Of a stretch of DNA of 64,000 nt, positions 31,801-42,177 are shown piece by piece. The notes under the pieces are model-generated. The model made no database searches. It saw nothing but the letters and a program-made list of their open reading frames with translations, and had not been told where the DNA came from. Made by a program: the position numbers and the translations under genes. The DNA is from Musa acuminata AAA Group (taxonomy: Eukaryota > Streptophyta > Magnoliopsida > Zingiberales > Musaceae): assembly GCF_036884655.1 (NCBI RefSeq), contig NC_088359.1:19198501-19262500 (forward strand), read 5' to 3'. Numbering within the stretch: position 1 is the stretch's first letter; every line of letters begins with the position of its first letter.

Positions 31801-32266
31801 GAAGGTTTCCGAGTTCATTGCTAATGGTACCTGGTGTCTTCCTACTCCTATTTCTCCTGAAATGTTATCACTTTGGCCGACTATCACATCTATTCCAATC
31901 AGGAACAACCCTTCAGATGTACTTATTTGGCTTCATGACAATGGTAAATTTAGTGCCACATCCGCATGGAATCAAATTAGGCAAAGAAATAACAAGTGGC
32001 TCCCAAGTAGTTGGACATGGGGTCGACCGGGATCACAAAGACATTCCTTATGTACATGGCAGGCCCTTCTGAATAAACTACCTACAATAGACAATATGAA
32101 AGAAGAGGTATCCATCATGTTAACCGATGCTCCCTTTGCATGCAACAAGAAAAAACTATTGACCATCTCTATTTTGCTTGTGACTATACTAAATGGATAT
32201 AGAAGGAGATTCTCCAGCGATTCGAACTCAATAGAATGCCGCAACCAAACTTGCAACAAGAATTAG
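28854..32266 (+). pseudogene. LINE ORF2: endonuclease, reverse transcriptase, zinc-binding tail (broken)
   Basis: ATG at 28854 (M-K-I-T-C-W-N-V-R-G-L-N-K-P-E-K). A TAG follows about 16 codons later. The AP-like endonuclease shows E-T-K-I-K-K and W-I-V-L-G-D-F-N. A frameshift near 29310-29360 precedes the long frame 29372-31312. This holds the L1 reverse transcriptase: S-P-G-P-D-G-F-P; F-K-A-D-L-R-K-A-F-D-S-V; G-I-R-Q-G-D-P-L-S-P-Y-L-F; and catalytic F-A-D-D-L-L-I-F at about 30914-30937. A 58-base duplication ends that frame at 31312. The C-terminal part resumes at 31415-32266 with a zf-RVT-like segment. The enzyme would perform target-primed reverse transcription, but this copy is dead. Confidence 0.9.
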
Positions 32267-32681
32267 CTGACCTCATGCAATGTTTTTCAAGAAAAGGGCC
32301 TCTTACACAATTGACAAAGGTTATATTCAGATGCGCTATTTGGTGGATGTGGAAGGAAAGATGTAGCAGAATCTTTAAGTGTCAATACACAAACAATGCT
32401 TAGCTCTTGACAGAGATTATTAGAGACTCAAGATCATGTTTGGAGAACGATCTCAAAATGGAGCACCTTACATAGAGAGAAAAAGATATTTTTATCAAAT
32501 TCAATTTTGCTATTAGCTAAAGATCTTGGGCATGATGTCAAAAGCAATACCCACAGGAAATCTTAGTATATCTGGACTTTAAATTTTATTTGTTGGCCAT
32601 AGTTAAGAGTTATAGTCTACAGCATGTGTAGTCATAACTTTACACAAAATCAATTTACTTTTACTTATCATAAAAAAAAAA
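32267..32681 (+). other. LINE ORF2 decayed end, 3' UTR and A-tail
   Basis: The first part still reads like a broken C-terminus (R-C-A-I-W-W-M-W-K-E-R). After about 32400 it is non-coding, ending in ten A residues (32672-32681) directly followed by gypsy B sequence. Confidence 0.75.
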
Positions 32682-33316
32682 GGGTAACAAAACTTCTTGG
32701 ATTTGATTATGAAATAAATTATAAAAAGTGGAAAGAGAATGTTGTTGCAGATACACTTTCGCAACTACCCGAGCAAGTTGAATTTTCGGTCGTTTCACTT
32801 CCGACCAGCGACTTCCTTGAGGATATTAAGATGGAATGACATGAAGATTTGAAGACTAGTAAGATCATAAAAAAATTGGAGAAAGCACCAAGCTCCATGG
32901 CTCATTACAATTGGGACTTAAAAGAATTACACTCTAAGGGACGCATTGTGCTTATGATAAATTCTACTTGCATCTTCACGAGCAGATTTTGGACGAAGTT
33001 ATTCCATATGTAGGGTACTAAATTAAAAAGGACTATGGCATATCACCCATAAACCGACGGCCAAACGGAAGTTGTAAATAGGTGCTTAGAGACAGCCCAA
33101 AGCCACCCACCAAATATGACTACCCAAGGAAAACTTCAGACCCAACCAAGTGCCATTATTGATCGACGAATCGTAACTCGACAACGACGACCCACTACTG
33201 AAGTGCTAATACAGTGGGCGAACCTACTAACAGAAGATGCCACTTGGGAGAACTATGACGACTTGAAGATCAAATTCTCAAAATTCATGAATCGTCAGCC
33301 TCGAGGACAAGGCTGA
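32682..33316 (+). pseudogene. B pol remnants: RNase H end, integrase scraps, chromodomain-like tail
   Basis: The frame 32624-32839 contains K-L-L-G-F-D-Y-E-I-N-Y-K, then N-V-V-A-D-T-L-S-Q-L-P, the end of gypsy RNase H. Around 33014-33100 an integrase piece reads G-T-K-L-K-R-T-M-A-Y-H-P, a stop, then T-D-G-Q-T-E-V-V-N-R. The frame 33116-33316 ends with E-V-L-I-Q-W-A-N-L and E-D-A-T-W-E-N-Y-D-D-L, a chromodomain-like motif typical of Reina elements. Most RT, RNase H and integrase sequence is missing, so this is a heavily deleted pol. Confidence 0.82.
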
Positions 33317-33317
33317 T

Positions 33318-33333
33318 TTGAAGAGGGCAAGTC
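33318..33333 (+). promoter_or_regulatory. Polypurine-like tract of B
   Basis: TTGAAGAGGGCAAG lies just before the 3' LTR. It is purine-rich with one C interruption. Confidence 0.55.
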
Positions 33334-33721
33334 TACTAGGACTCTAGCTAGGAGAGTCCTAAGAAGGGACATTCATGTAAAACCTACCTACGCCGACCCC
33401 TATTAAAGAGGTGAAGAGGCCAACTAGGGTTAGGAGGTTGTTTCTTCGAGAAGAATTAGGAGTTGTAAATGAATAGGAGTCTTGAGTAGAAGTCCTATTA
33501 GGAGTTGGTTAGAAGGAGTCTTGAGTAGGGGTCCTATTAGGAGTTAGGGTTTAGAAGCCCTATAAATAGCCATGTATTCCTCCTCTTTTCATAAGTAATA
33601 GATAAATCTTTCCTGCAGCCTTCGAGCAGCAACTTGGAGGGAGAAACCCCTAGAGAGTTCCAAGGAGGCCGATCCCCTAAAGAGATCAACCCCAAGTTTA
33701 GAATATGCAAGGGTTTTAACA
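33334..33721 (+). repeat. 3' LTR of B
   Basis: Starts TACTAGGACTCTAGC (two changes from TGTTAGG) and ends GGGTTTTAACA. A TATA box TATAAATA lies at 33561-33568. It matches 15302-15641 apart from a longer segment around 33385-33450. Confidence 0.8.
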
Positions 33722-34353
33722 TAGTACCGCCTAGTTATGGCAGTAGTACCGCTAGGACCCCGGAAATCTGGGAGATGACACATTTGAGCTCCAAATTCAA
33801 ACCAGTTTGGGGCCTATATAAATCCCACCCTTTCCCGCATGAAAGGGCACCGAAAGTTTGATCTTACTCTGTGATTTTAGAGCTCAAAAATGTTGCAAAG
33901 GCAAAAGTTCTCCTCCCTGTTTTCTTCCAAGTTTCGATCATTCAAGAGAGGAGTGAAATTCTGTAAGGGTTGTCTCCTAAGCCCGTCAAAAGGAGTGAAA
34001 CTGTAAAAAGGTGGTTGGCCTTCGCCTATTGACGGAAGGCCTCTAGTGGACGCCGGTGACCTCGTCGGAGGAGGAAGTCAAAAGTGGATGTATATCAAGA
34101 TTGACCGAACCACTCTAAAATTATGGTGCTTTCTGGTTTGCATTTCTTCTTGCTGCTTACCTTACTACAAACCTCCATATGTGCTTTACTTCCTTATTAC
34201 TTTTGTTGCACTCCATTATGAACTCGCTTTCAAGTTAAGTTTCCGAAAATGGTTTTACGTCAGAAACGATTTCATCGTACGAACACAGTTTTAATCATCG
34301 AAAGTTTTTCACTGCACTAATTCACCCTCCCTCTTAGTGCTCTTGATCTTAAC
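33722..34353 (+). repeat. SIRE-family LTR fragment, 3' half
   Basis: Carries part of the array, a TATA-like CCTATATAAATCCC (near 33813), the conserved block GGTTGTCTCCTAAGCCCGTC and the LTR end GATCTTAACA. It is closest in style to the E3 LTR (CCCGGAAATCTGGGAGATGAC). The 5' half is missing and B lies where it should continue. Confidence 0.75.
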
Positions 34354-34561
34354 ACCTTTAAGATATCTTAGTATTTTCTTAACTGCTTTAAGATGAGATA
34401 TCTTAGGATTAGATTGAAACCTAACATAAAGTCCTACACTAAACATGATATCCGGTCTAGTTGCGGTGAATTAAAGTAAACTTTCTATCATACCCCTATA
34501 AGCTTTTTTATCAAAGCTTTCTCCACTTTCATCAATTTCTAACTTAGTGGAGGTGCTCATA
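34354..34561 (-). pseudogene. Copia pol fragment (RT/RNase H connection)
   Basis: About 208 bases whose minus-strand translation matches 38593-38805 in E3: T-A-T-R-P-D-I-M-F-S-V and S-N-P-K-I-S-H-L-K-A-V-K-K-I-L-R-Y-L-K-G. It is flanked on both sides by LTR pieces, so it was moved here by rearrangement. Confidence 0.8.
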
Positions 34562-35060
34562 GGGCTGATCCATTCGGCCCAATTTGGGTTTGTCAAGGGC
34601 CCAATTGCCCCCAGATTAAGTTAATGGGATCACCTCCCATTCTTAACTTAATCTACATGCTAACTATGATATTTCTTAAGACATTTACTACAACTTGCTC
34701 CGGTGCGTCAATCGCTTCTTCCAGCAAGCTTCTGGCGAACTTTCGGTGAACATCCGACGAACCTTCGGCTATGCTCCGGTAGACTTTCGGCAAACTCCTG
34801 GACTTGCGACGGTCCACTTAGCGAGTTCTGACGAGCTTCTTTGGCAAGCTCCTGGACTTCTCGGATTTGTTCCCGTAGAACCTTTGACGACCATCCGGAC
34901 TTCCATCGAACTCTCAAACCCCCAACGTGATCATGGTCTTGACTCTGGCATAACTCCTGCTGCATGTCTTCCATCGTAGTTAATCCTGCACACTTATCTT
35001 AACATATGGATTAGATAACAAATGACAATTGACTTCATCATCAAAATCCGAGATTCAACA
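34562..35060 (-). repeat. 3' LTR of E3 (U3 part only)
   Basis: The minus strand begins TGTTGAATCTCGGATTTTG at 35060 and runs about 500 bases into the U3 before breaking at the pol fragment. Confidence 0.82.
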
Positions 35061-36485
35061 ATCTCCTCCTTTTTGATGATGACAATCAATTGATAACGGA
35101 GTTAACCTTAACTCCCCCTATCTATATGTCATACTTGAGATAAGTCATTCTTGAATTCAAAGCCTTTGAATTCAAGAGACATATTGATAAGTTAAGATCG
35201 TTTAACCTTATCAATACTCCCATCATGATTCCTATCATGATGTATTTCTCGGAAAATGATGTCAAGGCTTGACATCCATTTTCAGGTTTTACATTTCAAA
35301 TCTGAACGATAGCAATCATAGCAATTCATCATATGGTAAGATATCAACATGAAAAACTGCGATGTAAGTTCTTGATATCTTAACATAATACAAACGTCTC
35401 AAGTGTTTTGCAATCATAGCATTTCATCACATGACAAGATATCAATTTGTAGAATTGCGATGTATGCTCTAGATATCTTAACATAGTACAAATATGGAAT
35501 AGTGCAAATATGGCAATCATAGTAATTCTATCACCGATTTATCATATATTTCAATGCAAGCTTTTGATATCTTAACATAATTCAAATTCAAATATGGCAC
35601 TCATAGCAATTCTATCACCAATTTATCATATATTTCGATGCAAGCTTTTGATATCTTAACATAATTCAAATTCAAATATGGCACTTATAGCATCAATTTA
35701 TATAGCATTAAATTCAAATATGGCACTCATAACATCAATTCATATATTTCTCATTCAAATATGGCACTCATAGTATCAATTCATATATTTCTCCCCCTTT
35801 GTCATCAACAAAAAGGAGAATGATATTAGCAAATTTTAACTAGGTTTATGTCATTTTTCAATAATGAGTGATACCAATTATATAAACATCTCAAGGAAAA
35901 TATGACATGGAGATGACTTTCATTGATTCTTCCTCTTTATTTGTTATAATCTTTTTGCATGAAGGAGGAAAGCCATTTGTGAGCTTACTCAAATGCATTT
36001 AAAATTGATAAGATATTAAAGCACGCTTTATTTTTACAAGAATCAAGATATGTGCGTGAATCAAATCCTTGCACATAAAACTATTTCTCAAAAGATATAA
36101 GAAGGAATCGTCAAATCCATTTCTCAAAAGATATTTTTTCACATGATAAGTCTATGAGAGATGCATTTGCTAGTTGATTTCTTATGTCAAAAATCAATGA
36201 TGTGAATCCAAAACTCAATATGACATATGTTTATTAAGTCTGAAAGAGAATAATGTATCGAGAAAATCCGATTGTTAGGATCAAGAAGATCCGAAAATGA
36301 AATTTAACACTTTCAAAAATGAAGATAAAACATGCTTATTATCATGGAAATTTTTGTATCCAAAACACATAATTTCCAACATGTAATTAAGGCATGTAAT
36401 TGTGTAAAATCATCATGGCAATTAAGTGATTTGATCATTAAATCAAAAAAGTTCAAAAAATAATCTTAACAAGTTCATGCATTCG
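35061..36485 (-). other. E3 3' non-coding region with tandem repeat and polypurine tracts
   Basis: The terminal polypurine tract is at 35061-35078 (minus AAAAAGGAGGAGAT). Further purine tracts lie near 35110 and 35803. Between about 35507 and 35790 an 84-base unit (AATATGGCACTCATAGC…ATAATTCAAATTC) repeats about 2.3 times, then in shorter steps. No coding sequence recognised. Confidence 0.65.
36481..36485. repeat. Target-site duplication of the solo LTR (left)
   Basis: ATTCG before TGTTGGG. The right copy at 38083-38087 is ATTCA, so one of five bases differs. Confidence 0.7.
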
Positions 36486-38082
36486 TGTTGGGAAATCTTG
36501 GGGGCGACATCACATGCGCAGCGGAAGAGCAAGAAAACCAAATTTCCAATTCTCAAAGAGATGTTCGTCATCGTGCGAAGATTGGTGCGCAAAATCCGCA
36601 AAACTTAAAACTGCGTATAGAGTAGATTGTGTTACCTAGGGAGATCGTATATCCCTATTTCCTTGCAGATCTTTAGGAGAGGGTGAAGGAGGTCAAGCGT
36701 CCTCCTCTCTAGCGGCGATCCACATAGTAGGGCTGCGACGATGCTCCTCAAAACTCCAGGCCTGCTCTGAGGTGGAGAGGGGGAGGAGAATAGGCGAGGC
36801 AAGCAAAGGCTCTAGCCTATGAGGCTCTGAATCCCTCCTATTTATAATGGTCCCCTATCAAACCCTAATGGATCCTCGCCTAGTGGGTATTGGATCTGCA
36901 TCCAATAACCTAAGCCTTTTAGATTAGTGGATCTCTATCCAATAATTTCTCATGGGCTCTTATTGGATCTCGTCCATGGGATCCAATAATTCAGGGGCTT
37001 ATTGGATATCCAATAAGACAAGGGCTCCGTCGGATATCTCATATCCGAACCTCTACTCACCGCAATGCCTACCATATGTGTGTGACCCTCTAGGCCCAAT
37101 ATCGAGCTGGCCATGAGTCATACCTGTCAGAACTCCTTCTAACTCAATGAATTATTATCTCTGTAATAATTCACTTGACTCATCGACTACGGACGTACTA
37201 GGCCACTACGCCGTAGTCCCCAGACGATACAGGGGAATCCAATCCATTGGGCCTGTTTGCCCTCAGTTACCATGTACCTATAGTCCCTCATCCATCTAAT
37301 AGCCCAGAGACCGTATATCGAGCATGGTGCTGTCAGACCCACATGATTTCTACTCGAGTTTCGCTCTAATCAGATTTTCCTAGATAACTCTTTTTCTCTC
37401 AACCCGAATGACCCTGGCCAGGGATTTGTTTGAGCAAGAACACATGGGATATTCCTCTCATGACGTCGAGAGTGGATGATCCTCTATCGACACTCAATAG
37501 CCCTCGTAAGGTCGACTATCACTCCCAATGACCAGTTGTACTAGATTTGGAACAGCCAAACCTATAAGTCTGGTATCAAAGAATGGAGTACTCATACAGG
37601 ACAACCTTGGTGTCTCAAGTCTAAGGACCAGATACACCACTAGGACTACGGATCGCTGTCTGACAATAAGGCATCATCAACCATCCAGCATTCCGTAAGC
37701 GGATCAATCAGTGAACTCATTCTCCAATGAGCACCTGTACTGTATCCCTAGTGTCCCTAGATGATCAACTATGAGACTAGCTGCATCCATCATATGGATG
37801 GGTATACAGCACACCAGTCTGTCCGGTTATCACGATGTCCCTCTTGAGTAACCTATGACCGGGATTATTTAGGATGTGTTTAAAGGTGAATCGATCTCAT
37901 TTTCGAGATCTTATCACGATTCGATTCCCATTGCACAAATCCAAGGACATCACAATATATATGCATATATGCAATAGTTATAAAGTGATATATGCCAAAA
38001 TATAATAAGCAAAAAGAATTCTGTATCAAGTCACACGTGTCATCACTCACGTGATTGTCTTGCTGGGCACCTATGACTAGCA
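36486..38082 (-). repeat. Solo LTR of an unrelated LTR retrotransposon
   Basis: 1597 bp. On the minus strand it starts TGCTAGTCATAGG and ends GATTTCCCAACA (TG…CA). A minus-strand TATA box TATAAATA (36839-36846) fixes the orientation. It contains no pol sequence and no primer site. It interrupts the last codons of the E3 polyprotein with a near-perfect 5-bp duplication. The family was not identified, though copia-like is plausible. Confidence 0.75.
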
Positions 38083-38087
38083 ATTCA
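38083..38087. repeat. Target-site duplication of the solo LTR (right)
   Basis: ATTCA; see 36481-36485. Confidence 0.7.
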
Positions 38088-38490
38088 GACATATTAACAT
38101 TCCTAATTCTCTTCTAATGAAATTAAATTGTTCTTCACTTAGAGGTTTTGTAAAAATATCAGCTAGTTAATGCTTAGTATCTATGAACTCTATGATTACA
38201 TCATGATTAGTGACTTGATCTCGTATACAGTGATTTCTAATATCAATATGATTTGTTCTTGAGTGTTGAATGAGATTTTTTGTTAAACATATTGCACTTG
38301 TGTTATCACATTTAATAGGAATATTTTTAAGATGGACTTAATAATCTTCTAAGGTGTTTTTCATCCACACAACTTGTGCACAGCATACACTAGCTGCAAT
38401 ATACTCAACTTCGGTTGTTGATAGTGCAACCGAGTTTTGTTTCTTAGATGACTAAGAAACAAGGGAATGTCCCAAAAATTGACATGTTCC
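38088..38490 (-). pseudogene. E3 RNase H (broken)
   Basis: The minus strand encodes E-Y-I-A-A-S-V-C-C-A-Q-V-V-W-M-K, then K-C-D-N-T-S-A-I-C-L-T-K-N, and finally I-D-T-K-H, a stop, L-A-D-I-F-T-K-P-L-S-E-E-Q-F. This is a Ty1-copia RNase H with stops, including CAA to TAA at I-D-T-K-H-Q. The final codons are cut by the solo LTR. Confidence 0.82.
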
Positions 38491-39354
38491 TTATGTGCTT
38501 TTTCTATCTAGTCTACACCCAGCAAAATCCGTATCAGCATTAGTAATTAACTCAAAATTCTCAGATTTTGGATACCATAATCCTAGATTTATGGTACCTT
38601 TAAGATATCTAAGTATTCTTTTAACTGCTTTGAGATGAGATATCTTAGGGTTCGATTGAAACGTAGTACAAAGTCTTACACTAAACATGATATCTGGTCT
38701 AGTTGCAGTGAGGTAAAGTAAACTTCCTATCATACCCCTATAAGTTTTTTGATTGAAGCTTTCTCCACTTTCATCAACTTCTAACTTAGTGGAGATGCTC
38801 ATAGGAGTGTTAATAGCTTTTGAGCTATCCATATTAAATCTTTTCAGCAGATCTAAAGCAAATTTAGTTTGACTAATAAAGATGTCATTACTTAGTTGCT
38901 TAATTTGTAAGCCTAAGAAAAAGGTTAATTCTACAATCAAACTTATTTTAAATTCGAGACTCATGGTTTTAGCAAAAGATTCACAAATTGATTCATTCGT
39001 AGAACCGAAGATAATATCATCAATATAAATCTGAACAATGAGAAAATTATTTTCAAAATTCTTGATAAACAATGTAGTATCGACCTTGTCTTTTGTGAAA
39101 TTATTTTCAATAAGAAAAGTACTAAGTCTCTCATACCAAGCCCTTGGGGCTTGTTTTAAACCATAGAGAGCTTTAGTTAATTTAAATATATGATTAGGGA
39201 GGCTATTATTTTCAAATCTGGGAGGTTGTTCAACATAAACTAATTCATAAATAAAGCCATTAAGAAAAGCGTTTTTAATATCCATTTGAAACAACTTAAA
39301 ATTATTATTACTAGCATAGGCAAGGAGCATCCTTATAGCTTCTAATCTAGCCAC
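38491..39354 (-). pseudogene. E3 reverse transcriptase
   Basis: 287 codons. Ty1-copia RT motifs are F-Q-M-D-I-K-N-A-F-L-N-G-F; L-Y-G-L-K-Q-A-P-R-A-W-Y-E-R-L; and the catalytic Y-I-D-D-I-I-F-G-S-T. These are followed by S-L-L-Y-L-T-A-T-R-P-D-I and R-I-L-R-Y-L-K-G-T. The N-terminal part lies in another frame (39998-39342), separated by a one-base shift near 39380. It is similar in order and length to the SIRE lineage. Confidence 0.88.
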
Positions 39355-40145
39355 AAGAGCGAAGGTTTCTTCATAATCGATCCTTCTTCATGGTTGAAAC
39401 CTTTGACCACTAATCTAGCCTTGTTTCTAACCACGATACCATATTCATCTTGCCTGTTTTTAAAAACCCATTTAGTACCAATAACTAAATGGTCATTTGG
39501 CCTAGGACCAAGCTTCCACACCTCATTTCTCTCAAATTGATTTAACTCATCCTGCATTGCAATAATCCATGAATCATCTTTCATGACTTCGTCAATACAT
39601 TTAGGTTCAATTTGGGAGAGAAAAGCGGCGTTGGCACAAAAATTTTTAAGAGAAGAATGTGTTTGAACCCTCTTAGATGTGTCTCCTAGGATTAGCTCCT
39701 TAGGATGAGCATCTACATACTTCCAATCCTTGGGTATGGATGTTTCGAAAGTGGATGCATCCAAGTTGCTAGTTGGAGAAGGGGTTTCATTTAAATTCAA
39801 AGAATCAAAATTAAGATCATCATCAAGATCATTTTTCTTGATTTCGGAAATCTCATTGAAAACAATATGAATGGATTCTTTTATAATTAAAGTTTTTTTA
39901 TTAAAGATACGAAAAGCTTTAGAAACAAATGAATAACCAAGAAAAATTCCTTCATCGGATTTAGCATCAAATTTTCCTAAGGTATCTTTTTCATGCAAGA
40001 TAAAACACTTACACTTAAAAACTTTAAAATATGAAACATTGGGTTTTTTATTGTTTCACAACTCATAGGGAGTTTTGGTGAGTAAGGGTCTTACTAGAAC
40101 TCTATTCAAAATATAGCATGCAGTGTTTACGGCTTCGGCCCAAAA
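39342..40145 (-). pseudogene. E3 integrase C-terminus and RT N-terminus
   Basis: The frame 39998-39342 reads D-E-G-I-F-L-G-Y-S (integrase end), an acidic linker, then W-I-I-A-M-Q-D-E-L-N-Q-F-E-R-N-E-V-W and T-K-W-V-F-K-N-R (RT start). The stretch 39999-40145 continues integrase with two or more stops. Confidence 0.82.
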
Positions 40146-40658
40146 TTATTTGGGTAGGCTATGTTCATTCAACATAGTTCTTGCCATTTCTTGTAAATTT
40201 CTATTCTTTCTTTCTACTACTCCATTTTGTTGAGGATTTCTTGTAGTAGAGAAGTTGTGGTTGTATCCATTAGATTCACAAAATTCTTGGAAATCACGGT
40301 TTTGAAATTCACCACCGTGATCACTTTGAATTGATGAAATCATAAAACCCTTTTCATTTTGAACAAGTTTACAAAACTTGGTGAAATATCTAAAGCATTC
40401 ATTTTTATGTTTTAAGAAATAAGTCCATGTGTATCTACTATAGTCATCTACAATGATGCAAGCGTATTTGCTACCTCCTAGGCTTGATATAGAGATTGGT
40501 CCGAACAAGTCCATATGGATCAATTGTAATGGCCTAGAGGTGCTTATTTGATTCTTAGATTTGAAACTACACTTAATTTGTTTTCCTAATTGACAAGCAT
40601 CACACACATTATCTTTGATGAACTTGATATGAGGAATTCCTCGTACAAGTTCTTTGGA
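40146..40658 (-). pseudogene. E3 integrase core
   Basis: The frame 40607-40146 shows C-D-A-C-Q-L-G-K (zinc domain end), then catalytic-triad neighbourhoods H-M-D-L-F-G-P, S-D-H-G-G-E-F and N-G-V-V-E-R-K-N-R. The D-D-E residues appear retained. A TAA at about 40659 separates it from the upstream frame and another stop follows N-E-H-S-L-P-K. Confidence 0.87.
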
Positions 40659-42127
40659 TTATATTTGAGTGATTAGTTTCATGCTAGCATGACCTAATCT
40701 CCTATGCCAAAGCCAAGCATCCTCTTTCAAAACCGAGAAACACATTTCATTGCAAAGATCATTGATGTCAATGGTGTATACGTTATTATGTTTTAATGCA
40801 ATCATAGATGTGTTTTTGTGTGGTTTTTCAATGATGCAAGCATTAGATTCGAATTTGACGATATATCCTTTATCATATAATTGACTAATGCTTAAGAGAT
40901 TATGTTTTAAACCATCAACTAACAAAACATCTTCAATAAAGAAGTTAAATTTTTTGCCTATGGTTCCTTTGCCAATGATTTTACTCTTGTTGTTGTCTCC
41001 GAATGTGACATAGCCTTCGTCTATGCTAGTGAGCTTAGAGAATTGAGATGGATCTCCGGTCATATGCCTTGAGCATCCACTATCAAGGTACCATCTCTTG
41101 CTTCTAGCTTGTGATGGTGTATGTCTCTCCTCTCTGATGGCCATTAAGGCGTAATGAGCAACTTGCTCGGTGTTAGACTCCTCTTCTTCGGACACGCTCG
41201 AGTCATCCCATGTTGCTTTGAGCACCTTCTTCTTTGATGTTCTCTTCTTGGCTTGGGGACAATCACTTTTGTAGTGTCCCAGCTTTTTGCACTCATAGCA
41301 AATAACTTGGTCCTTTTTGGGTTCAAGTTTATTTTTTGTGTCATTTTTAAACTTGTTTCTCTTAATTAATTTTTTGAATTTCCTTGTTAGAAGTGCCAAG
41401 TCATCGTTACAGTCCTCATCACTTGAGTTTTCTCTCAAGTGGTTATCTAACGTACTAAGTGTCATATCCTTCCTGTTCTTTGGAAGGATGTCTTCTTGCT
41501 CTTCATGAGCCTTGCAAGCCATTTCATAGGTCATTAATGACCCGATTAGTTCTTCAAGAGGGAATATGTTTAAATCTTTAGCCTCTTAAATAGTAGTGAC
41601 TTTAGGATCCCAACTCTTAGGAAGGGATCTTAGAATCTTATTTACGAGCTCAAAATCCGAAAAACTTTTATGGAGTCCTTTTAAACTATTGACGACATTC
41701 GTGAAACGGGTGTACATGTCACCAATAGTCTCGCTCGGTTTCATTCGGAAAAGTTCAAAATAATATATCAAATGATTGATTTTTGACTCTTTCACTCTAG
41801 TTGTGCCTTCGTGAGTCACTTCGAGTGTATGCCAAATATCAAATGCGGTTTCACAAACCGAAACATGATTGAACTCATTTTTATCAAGTGCACAAAATAA
41901 GGCATTCATAGCCTTTGCATTAAGAGTGAAAGTCTTCTTCTTCAATTCATTCCAATCGATCATTGGAAGAGAAGACTTCGAAAATCCATTTTCGACAAGA
42001 TTCCAAAGTTCAAAATCATTGAAATAAGGAAGATCTTCATTCGGGTCTTCCAATAGGTGTAGTCCGTCCCATTGAACATGGGTGGACATGTAATAGAGTA
42101 GCCCTCTTGGTTTCCAGCGTATGCCAT
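40659..42127 (-). pseudogene. E3 Gag, protease and pre-integrase region (broken)
   Basis: Gag starts at ATG 42127. A frameshift lies near 42030-42090, then frame 42089-41586, a stop at about 41585, then 41534-40659. The CCHC knuckle C-Y-E-C-K-K-L-G-H-Y-K-S-D-C is intact. From H-Y-A-L-M-A-I it jumps directly to W-Y-L-D-S-G-C-S-R-H-M, the copia protease. The ~160-residue C-terminal Gag extension with coiled coil and second knuckle found in E2 and E4 is therefore absent here. The pre-integrase motif W-H-R-R-L-G-H-A-S follows. Confidence 0.87.
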
Positions 42128-42163
42128 CTCTCTTGGGTTTTAATCTGTTTGAGAGTTAACCCC

Positions 42164-42177
42164 GCTCTGATACCAAT
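42164..42177 (-). promoter_or_regulatory. Primer-binding site of E3 (tRNA-iMet)
   Basis: The minus strand reads ATTGGTATCAGAGC directly after the 5' LTR, identical to E2 and E4. Confidence 0.93.

Larger units (their letters stand above)
18687..32681 (+). mobile_element. L1-type LINE, interrupted by E2
   Basis: Non-LTR retrotransposon. Its GC-rich repeated 5' UTR is at about 18687-18766 and 27123-27287, ORF1 at 27288-28667, ORF2 at 28854 to about 32266, then a 3' UTR and an A-tail at 32672-32681. It lies inside the RT region of gypsy element B. No target duplication is visible; only an AGGG match occurs at the two ends. E2 is inserted in the 5' UTR. The start coordinate is approximate. Confidence 0.85.
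15205..33721 (+). mobile_element. B: Ty3-gypsy element (Reina-like chromovirus), interrupted and defective
   Basis: Short LTRs (15205-15641 and about 33334-33721), a diverged primer site, one gag-protease frame (16651-18441), the start of RT (to about 18686), then a LINE. After the LINE come the end of RNase H, integrase scraps and a chromodomain-like C-terminus. The Gag sequence, short LTRs and chromodomain tail resemble the Reina chromovirus lineage. No matching 5-bp duplication flanks it (GATCT versus TAGTA), so one side has probably been rearranged. Confidence 0.85.

Noticed and set aside
35507..35790. Possible CRISPR-like array of regular repeats
   Set aside because: An 84-bp tandem unit with no distinct spacers, in a plant retrotransposon 3' region.
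36486..38082. Host gene exon or non-coding RNA in the GC-moderate 1.6-kb block
   Set aside because: TG…CA ends, near-identical 5-bp flanks and an internal TATA box fit a solo LTR better; no long ORF is present.
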